This document shows, in pieces, positions 22,539 through 33,800 of a DNA stretch of 64,000 nt (its first letter is position 1; every line of letters starts with the position of its first letter). Both the position numbers and the translations under genes were made by a program. The DNA lies in the NCBI GenBank assembly GCA_022266195.1, contig WHVY01000006.1, positions 2,480,001 through 2,544,000 of the forward strand, given 5' to 3'. The notes beneath the pieces were generated by a model. It was not told where the DNA came from. It searched no databases and saw nothing but the letters and a program-made list of their open reading frames with translations. This DNA is from Tetranychus cinnabarinus (Eukaryota > Arthropoda > Arachnida > Trombidiformes > Tetranychidae).

Positions 22539-22814
22539 CTTCTATAATTAAACTAATTTAAATTAAATAAGAAGAAACAAACACATGCGATACTTTAAGC
22601 GCTCACAACCAATCTTTAAAGAGGTTTGAAAAAAACGTGTTTTTATTTGTGTGTCATGTGACCAACCAGCCAGCTGATTGTAAGGTTTTTCAGGCAATCA
22701 TAATACGAAAATTATCGTCATTAATTGCATTCAGTTTGTTCATTTATTTATTTAAAAGTTAATTTTAATCTAGTGAATCAATACTGAAGCTGTTTATACC
22801 TTGATTACGAAAAA
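22539..22814. promoter_or_regulatory. Shared divergent promoter, WDR36 / PIGM (inferred)
   Basis: About 276 bp separate the start codons of two divergent housekeeping genes. The GTGTCATGTGACC stretch near 22652 contains the E-box/CLEAR-like core CATGTG. Its function is inference. Confidence 0.35.
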
Positions 22815-24080
22815 ATGACCAGTGATGACATCGAGGAGAATGATTCTCTGCTTGCGTCTATTGAAACTCATTTGGTTATTTCATCAGTGATTCGGATATT
22901 TTTAATTTTTTATGGATGGGTTCATGATCAAATTTTTCGCTTACAATATACTGATATCGATTATATTGTGTTTACTGATGGTTCTCGTTACATGAAAGAT
23001 GGACGGTCCCCATTTCTACGTCACGGTTATCGATATTCACCGTTAATTGCTTTCCTTATGCTTCCCAATGTTTATTTAATGCCTCTTTTCGGTAAATTTT
23101 TATTCGCTGCCTTGGACATCGTTACCGGTTATTTAATTTACAAAATATTAGTCCATCCTCGAGTAAAATTATCACAATCTAAAGCCTTGATCTCATCCCT
23201 TATCTGGCTTTATAATCCATTGCCTATGATTATCTCAACTCGTGGTTCAGCTGATACTTTGATCACATTCCTGGTTCTTGGAACAATTTATTTCATTCTC
23301 TCTGGTCAATATATATACTCTGGTCTACTTTATGGACTTGCCATCCATTGTAAAATTTATCCCATAATATATAGTCTTCCTATTTACTTATTTTTGTCTG
23401 GGTCAACAACTAGACTCTTTTCCAGTCAAATTTTATCACCTTTCAACCGAGCCAAATTAACCTTTTTCTTCTCATCTTTTACAACCCTTGCGTTGATTAC
23501 ATATGGTTATTATCTAAGGTATGGTCATCTTTATTTAAAAGAGGCTTGGCTCTATCACATAAACCGAAAAGACGACGCTCACAACTTTTCTCCGTATTTT
23601 TATGCCTACAAAACAATCCGAGATCAGTCAATTCTTCGACTCCTATCATATGTGGCATTTATTCCTCAAGTCATGGCGATTCTTTATTATTCCATAAGAT
23701 ACTGTATCCAATACAAGAGGCAAAAATCGACCAACCATTCAATTAATTTGATGTTTGCCCTCTTCTCGTCCACTTACCTGTTCGTTACCCTCAACAAAGT
23801 TGTTACATCGCAATACTTCATCTGGTACTTATGTTTCGTACCGATTCTCTATCCATTCCTCAAATTAACCGGTTGGCAAACCTTATCATTGTGTGCTCTT
23901 TGGTTCTTTGGACAAGGCCAATGGTTATTGATTGCTTATCTGTACCAATATCTTCGATGGAATGTTCTTGGACTTCTTGCCTGTTGTTCAATGATATTCA
24001 TGATTATCAATCTTGTCATTCAATTTATAATTGAGAAAAATTTTGTGCCTAAACCAACTGTTGACCAAAAATCTGATTAA
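22815..24080 (+). CDS. PIGM: GPI mannosyltransferase 1 (PIG-M)
   Basis: ER membrane dolichol-phosphate-mannose-dependent alpha-1,4-mannosyltransferase that adds the first mannose to glycosylphosphatidylinositol. Single uninterrupted exon, 421 residues (human 423). The family signature lies in the first lumenal loop: QYTDIDYIVFTDGSRY with the D-x-D motif at residues 47-49, followed by SPFLRHGYRYSPL. Multiple hydrophobic helices follow, together with the conserved NPLPMIISTRGSADT, HCKIYPIIYSLP and KVVTSQYFIWYLCF blocks. No broken residues are seen. It is intronless, unlike its neighbours. Partner protein PIG-X is not in the window. Confidence 0.95.
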   Translation: MTSDDIEENDSLLASIETHLVISSVIRIFLIFYGWVHDQIFRLQYTDIDYIVFTDGSRYMKDGRSPFLRHGYRYSPLIAFLMLPNVYLMPLFGKFLFAALDIVTGYLIYKILVHPRVKLSQSKALISSLIWLYNPLPMIISTRGSADTLITFLVLGTIYFILSGQYIYSGLLYGLAIHCKIYPIIYSLPIYLFLSGSTTRLFSSQILSPFNRAKLTFFFSSFTTLALITYGYYLRYGHLYLKEAWLYHINRKDDAHNFSPYFYAYKTIRDQSILRLLSYVAFIPQVMAILYYSIRYCIQYKRQKSTNHSINLMFALFSSTYLFVTLNKVVTSQYFIWYLCFVPILYPFLKLTGWQTLSLCALWFFGQGQWLLIAYLYQYLRWNVLGLLACCSMIFMIINLVIQFIIEKNFVPKPTVDQKSD

Positions 24081-24197
24081 TGAATCTATTAAACCAAATT
24101 ATATCACTTTTTACCAAAAAATCTTTGTTTTCAGTAATTAATTATGATAACAGTGCAACATATGAGTTCCATTAATAACCAAATCAATTCAAACTTA

Positions 24198-24300
24198 TCT
24201 AAAATTGGTATTAGGTCACTGCATTGAAGATTTTCATGGTTAAGACTCCAGGCGAAGCCTTTTCAATTGAATCTTCTCAATGCTGTGATTCAACATTTAC
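24198..24300. repeat. Hairpin MITE, copy A
   Basis: Imperfect palindrome. A left arm containing CACTGCATTGAAGA and a right arm containing CTTCTCAATGCTGTG flank a GGCGAAGCC apex. The same layout and the leading TCTAAAATTGGTA occur at 35571-35690, so this is a dispersed family. No coding capacity. Confidence 0.7.
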
Positions 24301-24754
24301 ATGAACAAATGTATATTTAAATTCTAGCTTATTCAGAATTTTATTTCAAAATATTCCTTCACTGACTTTAAAAACAAGCAATCAGAATCAACGTCATTTG
24401 ATTTCAAAATACACTAAAATGCCAGAAATTGGCTTTTATTTACGCAATTCGTTAAATTTATTAATATTAATTAATTAAACCCTCCTATTCTCCTCCTTTT
24501 CCTTGATTTCGTTCATTGTCATCATCAGTCTTCCGTCAATCTTCTCAGCTTATATCAGTCCTGGTGTTTAGTCAAACTGGTTTCCCATGTTTTCAGTTAT
24601 TTTTAATGCAACAACGAAAAATGCAACAAAATTATTGAAAATCAGTTATTTTAATAAAGATCATTGATTGTTTACCTTTCCATTCAATCGCCATTTTCAT
24701 CATCGTCTTGTCTCTCCATTTCATCGTAATCATTGGAATCATTCATCAATAATT

Positions 24755-26173
24755 ATGTTTAATCTAATTTTCCTGTTCCTAACTATTCCTTGTATATTCA
24801 GTGCTCGACACAATGGACTTAGTACGAGATCCACCGGTTCATCAGGTGCAATTATTTTCCCAAATGCTCAGAGGCCTCCAAGTGTAAGTTGACCACATTT
24901 CAATCAAAATCGATTCAATTTCCAATATTCGAGTCTATTTCTGTGATCGATGTGAATAATTAAAAACTCAGGAGCTGTATTCATTCAAACCTTTTAAAGT
25001 CTTACTCACAATTAGCAGTTGCCTTACATGTATTTATATCACTGATAGATTTTATTGAAAATTAAACAAACAGAAATTTTGTATATTTTCTGAACAAGAA
25101 TTAATGATTTCTCATAATTTCAATTTCTTGGTTATATTGAAATCGTACTTGAGTAACTTGTTGTTTCAATTGACATCGTTTATGAAATTTACCCAATAAT
25201 CGTAGATGAACAAATAGCTTGCTCAGAAAACCAGAAAGGCCTGCGGGTTGTGAATTATCAATGATAAAATTATGTCATTCCAATAAAGCAAAGCTAATAA
25301 TCAGATAAAAGATTAATCCAATAACTTTATTAAATCATCATTTTCAATCGTTCAAGGTTTGATAGTTATTCAAGGTAAATTGTTAGTAAATAACTTGTAT
25401 ATTTTATTCATGCTAATAGGCACCAAATTCATTTGACACTGCACTTTTAAGGACTGCTGGATTGAGGAATGCAAGTGAAATCTTTGCTGCCCTCGGTATT
25501 CAAGAAGTAAATGATGATCCTCTTGCAGGACGAAAGAAGACAAATTATGCTGAACAAGCCGTTTGTGAACCTGAATTACGTACAGTTGAAGTTGGTGACC
25601 AAGGAATTGAATCGGGTGAAATATTTTTCCCCAAATGTGTTCGAGTCTTGAGATGTGGCGGTTGCTGTGATATCAGTGATCGAATGGCTTGTACACCAAC
25701 CAAAATATCCCACCGAGATGTGAAACGGGCAAAAATACGGATTCGACGATCAACAACACCAGCAGCTTCCTCACAGACCGTTCAAGTTGAAGTACATGAG
25801 GAATGTCGTTGCATGTGTAAGTCAACTTTGACCAATTTTCACATTCATATAATAATTGAGTTAACCTTTGTTTTTGTTGCTTTAGGTAAAGTAAAAGAGG
25901 AACATTGTAATCCCAGTTTACATGTTTACCAAGCCGATCTTTGTAAATGTGTTTGTAATAATGAACAAGATGCCGTTGCTTGTCGTAATATGGCTCCGGC
26001 CAAGTCATGGGATAATAACGAATGCAAATGTAAATGTAGAGACGTTAAACATTGTCCATCTGGAACTGAATTCAGCCATGATACTTGCAAGTAAGTTTAA
26101 ATGTAATTTACAGTTTGAACACATTTCTAAATCATTTATCTTTCAATTTATTTTCAGCTGTGAGGCTTCATGA
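24755..26173 (+). CDS. Pvf: PDGF/VEGF-like growth factor (PVF type)
   Basis: Secreted cystine-knot growth factor, expected ligand of a PDGF/VEGF receptor tyrosine kinase. Four exons: 24755-24883, 25420-25816, 25886-26090, 26158-26173, phases 0, 1 and 2, giving 248 residues. ATG 24755 was chosen because it opens a classic signal peptide (MFNLIFLFLTIPCIFSA); an upstream in-frame ATG at 24668 would bury it. The PDGF domain spans about residues 92-176, with KCVRVLRCGGCC (the P-x-C-V-x-x-x-R-C-x-G-C-C signature), C134 and EECRCMC. A Cys-rich tail with C-x-C-x-C repeats (CKCVC, CKCKC) follows, as in insect PVFs and VEGF-C. The final exon adds only five residues. Confidence 0.92.
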
Positions 26174-26395
26174 AACGGGTTATTTAGCTGGAGCGGAATG
26201 GATTATCCAATGGTCATTGAAAAATTCAATATATTTATGCCATCGATTCTTATTACTAAAATAATATTAATTGTATCTTGAAGATCTTGAAGATCTTGAC
26301 ATTCATTTACATTAATTTTTGATACTTTCTATGATTAAAGTGAATTGAATATGTAAACATAAACTGAAGAAACCAATTATTTAACTATCAGAGAT
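26174..26395. other. 3' flank of the PDGF/VEGF-like gene
   Basis: Contains a short tandem repeat, CTTGAAGAT, at about 26277-26296. No gene seen. Confidence 0.4.
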
Positions 26396-29300
26396 TAATT
26401 GATTTTGTTGAGGAAAATTATATGATATTTGAACTTTAAATGTACAAAATCCGGGAAATAATCGCTTGTATGCGACTGGTTTAGTGTCAATACTACAGGG
26501 CTATGGATATTATTTGGTTTTATATCAAAAAATGGATAAATCATAAATTGATTTTGAAATGTTAGGACACAATTACATTTATGTTCAAGTGTGCAAAACG
26601 AGTAGCAGTTGATTCCGTTGAGGTTTAGACCTTGTATAGTCTGTAGGGACATGAAAACTGGATCCATTTTTGCAATTCAAAAGTTTCTCTGATCAAAAGT
26701 TTTGGAGGAAATCGAGATCAAAGTTAAAACTTCGATCGCCATAAGATTTATAGAGATAAAACTTATAATCGGTACATAAACATTGTTTGTGCACATCATA
26801 CATTGAATACTCTTTTGGATTTATAAGCATTTCGCTTGATTTTAGCCCATTAACCATGAAACTTTGAGGCATTCGAGTCACGAGACACAATTATAACATT
26901 AATGCAAAAATGGGCAAAAACTGGTGCAAATTGATTTCTTTGACTCTGTTGGTCAATAGACAAATAAAAACTGAACCAATTAGTGCGATTTATAACTTTC
27001 TGTGGTCCACAGTTTTCGAGAAAAGCGAGTTCGGATTTGAAACTTCGATCGCTTTTGGTACGCTTATGGAAGTAGATTTTTGCATAAAGTGCAATCAACT
27101 GATGTAACTTTTTATGTTTAAACATTAAATGAACTTATTTGTGAAATAAAGTTTTCTGCTTCCTTTAAAATAGATCAGTTCGATTTACAGTTAAACCGAT
27201 CTTATTCTTGAACCGAAAGATTTAGAGCACTGAAAATTATTATTGGTACACAAAAGGTGTTTGTACATATCATGAGTCGAATACTTTTCTTCTTCTAACA
27301 ATCGTTCTCTTGATATCGGCCATTAGTCTTAAAACTTTGAACCTCGATATTTCGAGAATGGCGTCGTCTAAAACCATTATTCATACACTAATTTAATTAT
27401 TTACTAATCAAAAATCCAGTGCAATTCAATAACTGTTTATTAGCGCATTTAGTTCATGAAATTTGGCTTTTAAATGTACAAGTAACAACTTATTTAGCAA
27501 AATAAACTCATCTAAACCCATTATTTGCTAAATAAACCAATTTTCTGGTTTTACTTACAAACAAAAGACAAAGATCGCTGCCAAAAGCTCGAAAATTTGA
27601 GTTGAACGTTGAGACATAATAGGTTTATAGGGATTTAAAAACTGCATCATAAGTTACTATTAAATGTTTCGTAGGTTGAATAGTTACTGAGAAAATCGAG
27701 GTCAAATTTCAAACTTCGATTGCATTTTGTACATTTATGTGACCAGATTTTTTCATGTAACTTAATCTCGCTGATGTTACTTTTGATCGTTAACCACTAA
27801 ATGAACTTATTTTTTGCAATAAAATTTTCTGGTTCCTTTTAAATAGATCAGTTCGATTTTAAGTTGACCTGATCTCATTCCTGGACCAAAAGTTTTAGAG
27901 AACTGAAACTTATAATTGTGATCTAAACATTGTTTGTACTTATAATGGAGGGAATAATTTTCGTCTCCTATCAACAGTTCTTGTGATATTTGGCTTTTGA
28001 CTAAAAACTTTGAACCTCGATATTTCGAGAATGGCATAATCTACAATCGCCATTCTTAGACCAAACAATAGATTGCATCATGCTCTACAACAGTACATGA
28101 ATCAATACCGAATACGATTCGATTTAAGTCATAAATATTACTATTGTCACGCTTATGAATGCATATACTTATAAAATATCATAAGATTTGTGTTTTCTTA
28201 ACTATTTACCATTACAAGAAAGAAAAAAGCATATAAATGTTTCAACTCTGAAATCATAAGTAATTCAATGCTACAACTTTTTTCGTGGGATATTGAATGA
28301 TTTAATTTTTGAATATTTTATTGTCCATAATACAATTTTATGTTAGGTCAAAGAATAAAGATTGTAGGTTATGCCATTCTCGAAATATCGAGGTTCAAAG
28401 TTTTACGGTTAATGGTCAAAATCAAGCAAACTGTTGATGAATTCAAAAAATTATTCAATGCACGATGTGTACAAACAATGTTTATGTACCAATAACAAGT
28501 TTTAGTTCTCTAAATTTTTTGGTCCTTGAATAAGTTCCGTTTAGCTGAAAATCGAATAGACCTATTTTAAAGGAACCAGAAAATTTTATCTAACAAAATA
28601 AGTTCATTTAGTGGTTAACCATCAAAATTTACATCAGTGAGATCAAGTTACATAGAAAAATTTGGCGACCCAACTGTACAAAAGGAAATCGAAGTTTCAA
28701 CTTTGGACTCTATTTGCGCGAAAATTATCGACCAGGGAAACTTTTAAATCACACAAACGAACGTAGTTTTTAATTCTCTACAAACTAACACAAGTCTAAA
28801 TTTGAAAAGAACATGTTTTTATCCGTTTTGGCCATTTAATTTTATCAATCGAGTTTCAAATCGCACAACATAAGTAACATAGTGTTTCAACTTTTTTTTG
28901 TAGGATGTAGATTTTATTCGGTATTTATTCACATACTGCTATAGCGCCAAATGAAATCTAATGTTTGGTCTAAGAATGGCAATTGTAGATTATGTCATTC
29001 TCGAAATATCGAGGTTCAAAGTTTTTGGTGAAATGGCCAATATCAAGAGAACTATTCATAGGAGATGAAAATTATTCAGTTCATTATGTGTACAAACAAT
29101 GTTTGTGCACACAAGATAAGTTTCAGTTCTCTAAATCTTTTGGTTCGGAAATAAGATCGGTTTGACTAAAAATCGAACTGATCTGTTTTAAAGGAAACAG
29201 AAAATTTTATTTCACAAAATAAGTTCATTTAATGGTTAAACATACAATTTTACATAAGTGAGATTAAGTAACATGAAGAAATCTGGTCACACAAATGTAC

Positions 29301-30165
29301 AAAATGCAATCGAAGTTTCAACTTTGACCTCGATTTCTCAGCAACTAATCAACCAACGGAACATTTAACTGTACCTATTGGTGCAGTTTTTACGTCTCTT
29401 ATAAACCTGATAAGTCTCAACTCTTAATACAAATGTTCGAGCTTTTGGCAGCAATCTTTGTCTTTTGTTTGTAAGTTAAACCAGAAAATTGATTTATTTA
29501 GCAAGAAATGGGTTTTAATGAGTTCATTTTGTTAAATAAGTTGTTACTTGTACATTTAAAACCCAAATTTCATGAAGTAAATGCACTAATAGACATTTAT
29601 AGAATTGCATTGAATTATTGATTAACAAAGAATTAAATTAGTGTATGAATGATGATTGTAAACGATGCCATTCTGGAAATATCGAGGTTCAAAGTTTCAA
29701 GACTAATGGCCGATATCAAGAGAACAATTTTTAGAAGAAGAAAAGTATTCGACTCATGATATGTACAAACACCTTTTGTGTACCAATAATAATTTTCAGT
29801 GCTCTAAATCTTTCGGTCCAAGAATAAGATCGGTTTAACTAAAAATCGAACTGATCTATTTTAAAGGAAGCAGAAAACTTTATTTCACAAATAAGTTCAT
29901 TTAATGTTTATACATATAATGTTACATCAGTTGATTGCGTTTTATGCAAAAATCTACTTCCATAAGCGTACCAAAAGCGATCGAAGTTTCAAATTCGAAC
30001 TCGCTTTTCTCGAAAACTGTGGACCACAGAAAGTTATAAATCGCACTAATTGGTTCAGTTTTTATGTCCCTACAATACAGCAGAGTCTAAGTTTGAATGA
30101 AATTAATTTTTACCAGTTTCTGCCCATTTGTGTATAAGTGTTATTATTGTTTTAATTGTGTCTTT
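26396..30165. repeat. Large inverted repeat of diverged ~0.6-0.7 kb monomers
   Basis: A unit marked by CATTCTCGAAATATCGAGG followed by TTCAAAGTTT occurs in plus orientation at about 28374, 28994 and 29668, and in minus orientation near 28035, 27350 and (diverged) 26870. Each unit continues through a GTACAAACAATGTTTGTG-like block, an AAAATCGAACTGATCT block and an AATCGAAGTTTCAACTTTG-like block. The two outer arms, about 26885-28070 and 28960-30165, are reverse complements over about 1.2 kb, around a spacer of about 0.9 kb that holds the sixth unit. Open frames inside are mirror images of each other and are not counted as genes. Transcription across it would give a long hairpin RNA. Confidence 0.85.
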
Positions 30166-30861
30166 TTAGCAATAACCAAAATTGAGGAAAGTTTTCATTA
30201 CATTGACTTGAATTGGCCGCCACTCATGGAGTTTGCTCCAACTCTGAGTTCTGAGTCGAGAGAATCAAATTATCGTTAATGCAGTTTCTCTGTTATCTGT
30301 TTTTATCCTTTACCTTGAACCAGAAGAGAATAGGAAATATTTCTGTCAGGGATTGAGAGAACCAAAGAGCTATCTGGAGTTGGTTAGAGGAATGTTTCAA
30401 CTCCAAACAAGTCCATTAAAGGTCATCTGTGATAGAAAAGAACAATTTAAAGTACAGTTTGAGTGATTGTTTTTAATTCAACCAAAAGGGATCCAATCCA
30501 AAGTAAATTATTTAATTATAAACCAGTGGTCGTCAAATCAAACATCATAACAGTTAATATTTCTAAATTTATATTCACTTCAACATCTACCCTGTTGAGA
30601 TCAACCGTGTAACCTGTAATGGTACAAACAGATATCAAGGAATAAACTCTTTGAATCTCTGTGTTATTAATTTATTTTCAACTCTCTATTCAAAACCATC
30701 AATATTGTAATTACTTGTACTCAGTGCTTTTTACATAACCGCTATTTCATCCTAACTGACAACCAAAGTGATCCTGTGAATATATGACTCTCGATTTAGT
30801 GTTAAACCATAAATTGTCGGATTGATATAATACACAATTGTTGGTTCAATTGGTTAATCAA
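30166..30861. other. 5' flank of neurensin-like gene
   Basis: No other gene is supported. It probably contains the promoter and 5' untranslated region of the downstream gene. Confidence 0.4.
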
Positions 30862-33800
30862 ATGGGTGAAAATACGGATACAGTTAATATCCAGGATAAC
30901 TCAAAGCCATCCTTTTTTGGTGTTAGATCTTACATTCACCATTTCTATGAGCCAGTAACAGATGGGTTTAAAAGTGATTCTGATGAATCTGACGAATCAA
31001 GGTAAGAATAAATTAATAAACCTAATTGTCTAAAATTAAGAATTAAATCAAAACAAAAATGGAAACAAAACACTTTCTCTTAAACCTAAAAACCTAAAAC
31101 CAAGAAAATAACCTGTTAACCGTCATCTGGTTATTTATTCATAGGTCAACCTTTTGTGGCCAATTAGATAGCTTTACTTTTATTTTGAATTTTAACCAGA
31201 AGGGAGAATCTAAAAGCCTGAAAATCTTCTGATCTCAACTGAAACATCTTCAAGACCTATTAACTTTTAAACCTTTTAGATTATTAACAGTGTAATTTGA
31301 ATTATTTAATCTTTTATAATGTTAGCTAAAATACCAAATTAGCTTGTTACCCACTCAACTATGGGTATAGAAATAGCTCTATTCCAGTGACTACTGCCTT
31401 TATTTTTGGTTATCCTTTTTTAATGTGATCTTTTCAACAATTAATATTTATCATCTCAATGAAAAGGTAAGTTCAGTGAAAAGGTAATGATTACAGTGAA
31501 TAACAAATGTTGAACGGAAACGTTAAAATCGATAAGTAAGAGAGTTGAAAGAAAGAATGATGTAAAAGGGTTACACTGGAACACCTACGCTTTTATTTCT
31601 TTACATTATTTATCTTTCCTCCTTTTTAACTCTCATATTATTCTGATCTTCATAATCATCTTGATCTCAATTGTTAAGCTACAGAAAGTGAACATGTTTA
31701 CATCCGAATGGTTGTGAATTTGGTTCAATTTGTTGAGCTCTGCCTACAAAAGCTGACAGCTTGCTATACATTCGTAAACAACTTCACCTTTAAACTTTCA
31801 CTAGTCTTGACGGTTTCTATCTTCTATTCATCTCTGATTCTTAATGTATTTTGATGCCATGAATAATAACATTGACTATTAATTGATTTTTTTTCTTTCA
31901 TTCACTTTCAACAGATACCTGATTGCTCCCAAGAAGCACAGAAGAGCACCCAAAATTTGGAAATTTGCTTTCTGGTTTGGTGAGTACAATGGTCAAGTCT
32001 AACCTTTCACACTTCAAATGTTTATTGAGCTCATTTTGATCGAGATTGAATTTTTATTTTCATTTTAACTGCATCAGAAATAACCAGTAGTTGAAATTTA
32101 GCTATCAGAATTCAATAAACAGGACAGATATTTGGATTCTTCCGAGCAACTGTAATATCAGTGTACATTCACAGACCAATGCTTATTGTAAGCCTATGAA
32201 TTGATTTATTGGAAGTCATTGTTCATCTGGTCTCATCTCATGGGGTTTATTCAATTCAACGATATCTTAGCGATGAGTTTCCAGTACAAACTTAATTCAA
32301 TAACTAAAGGAAATCTTGGACATATTGAATCATGCTGGTCGTTTTAGATGGGAATAATAATAGTTGACTTGTAAAAATTATTATAAACGTGATATATCAA
32401 GGACAGAATAGCTATTGAATTGTTTGGTTGATCTTGAAACTTACATTCAATGTCAAGATTGAGGCGATCAAATAAATGATTATCAAAGTTAACATTATTA
32501 CTATTATTACTAGATTAATATGAGAGTATGAAAAGTAAAAATCTCATGGAATCAGAATCAGCATGATAAATATAATTTATTGGTATGGATTTAACATTAT
32601 CCAGGAGGTAAACACCATAACAACACTCACACACCATTTGATTCTAACAGTTCTAACCTTTTGACTAGTAGATAAAATTAACTAGTAGGTTGAAAAATTG
32701 ATTTATCATAAATAATAAGCTCCTATGAAGTCAAAATGGATAGAAACCAATAACTTGTTGATCAGTGTGCAATGAGTGCTTTTAATGACTTCGAAAGACT
32801 TTTGTGGTGTCGATTTTGACTATGGTACAGGTTTTAGATTTTGAGATTCATGAGATATTGTTAGGTGTTTAATTTATGTAATTAAATAAGAGTTTTGATT
32901 GATTTATAATATTTCAGTCTTTCGATATTTCTGGAATGATAAATTATTTTATATCTCTCAGATGGCGTTACCAATTGTATAACTTGCAAGTTGCAAGTTG
33001 AAAGGGTTTATACCACTTTTTTATAGGAAAGTCTTTGTTTTTGGAAAAGTATTAAACACTAATACCAGTGCAGTATATTAATACAATTAATACGTCCAAA
33101 AACGTTGAATAATGATGATAATCTTATCGACACAGAGATAGCAACAATGATAATAGAGATGAATTTGTAACAAAATGATAAACAAAAATTAATTTTTTAT
33201 AAAACTCACCCAAGTATCAAGTTTGGTTAATCCATGGACAAAAAAGTAAAAAATTGATCAACATGTTGATGTAACCAAAGCAACATAAGAAATGATTGAA
33301 ATAATCACCAAAAACATGTTAAGTAAAACTGAAGGTAAATCTGGTGAATTCAGGTTAATCAACCGAAATTATATATCAATAGAAACTATTGAACATGAAG
33401 TTAAACAATATCAATTTCAATTGATTGAAATTCAAGTTATAATGAAGAAATAAGATAAGGCCCTGGAACCACAAAAAATCGGAAAAAACACTGAATATGA
33501 TAATTCATATGATTATTACTCGGGAACAACTGAACTCATATCGATGAATATTATATCATTAAAAAGTAAATTAAAAGATCTCTCTAATAAGATATAAACC
33601 ATTATTGAGAAATGTTTGGAACTGATGAAACAAGGGGGTCGCCAGGATGACTTTTTGTATTGTTTTCACTATTGCATTTTTAGCACTTGTAATGGTGTAA
33701 ATCACTTGGCACAATTAGAACCTCTGATTTTACAAAAACATTTGACATATTATTAGAGAGTACTCATTGAGAGTAAACTGTTGATGTGATTCACTGAGTT

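Noticed and set aside
26850..27125. Minus-strand protein-coding frame, and its twin at 29904-30137
   Set aside because: The frames are mirror copies within the inverted repeat, with no motif, splice support or start context. Their shared peptide follows from DNA identity.
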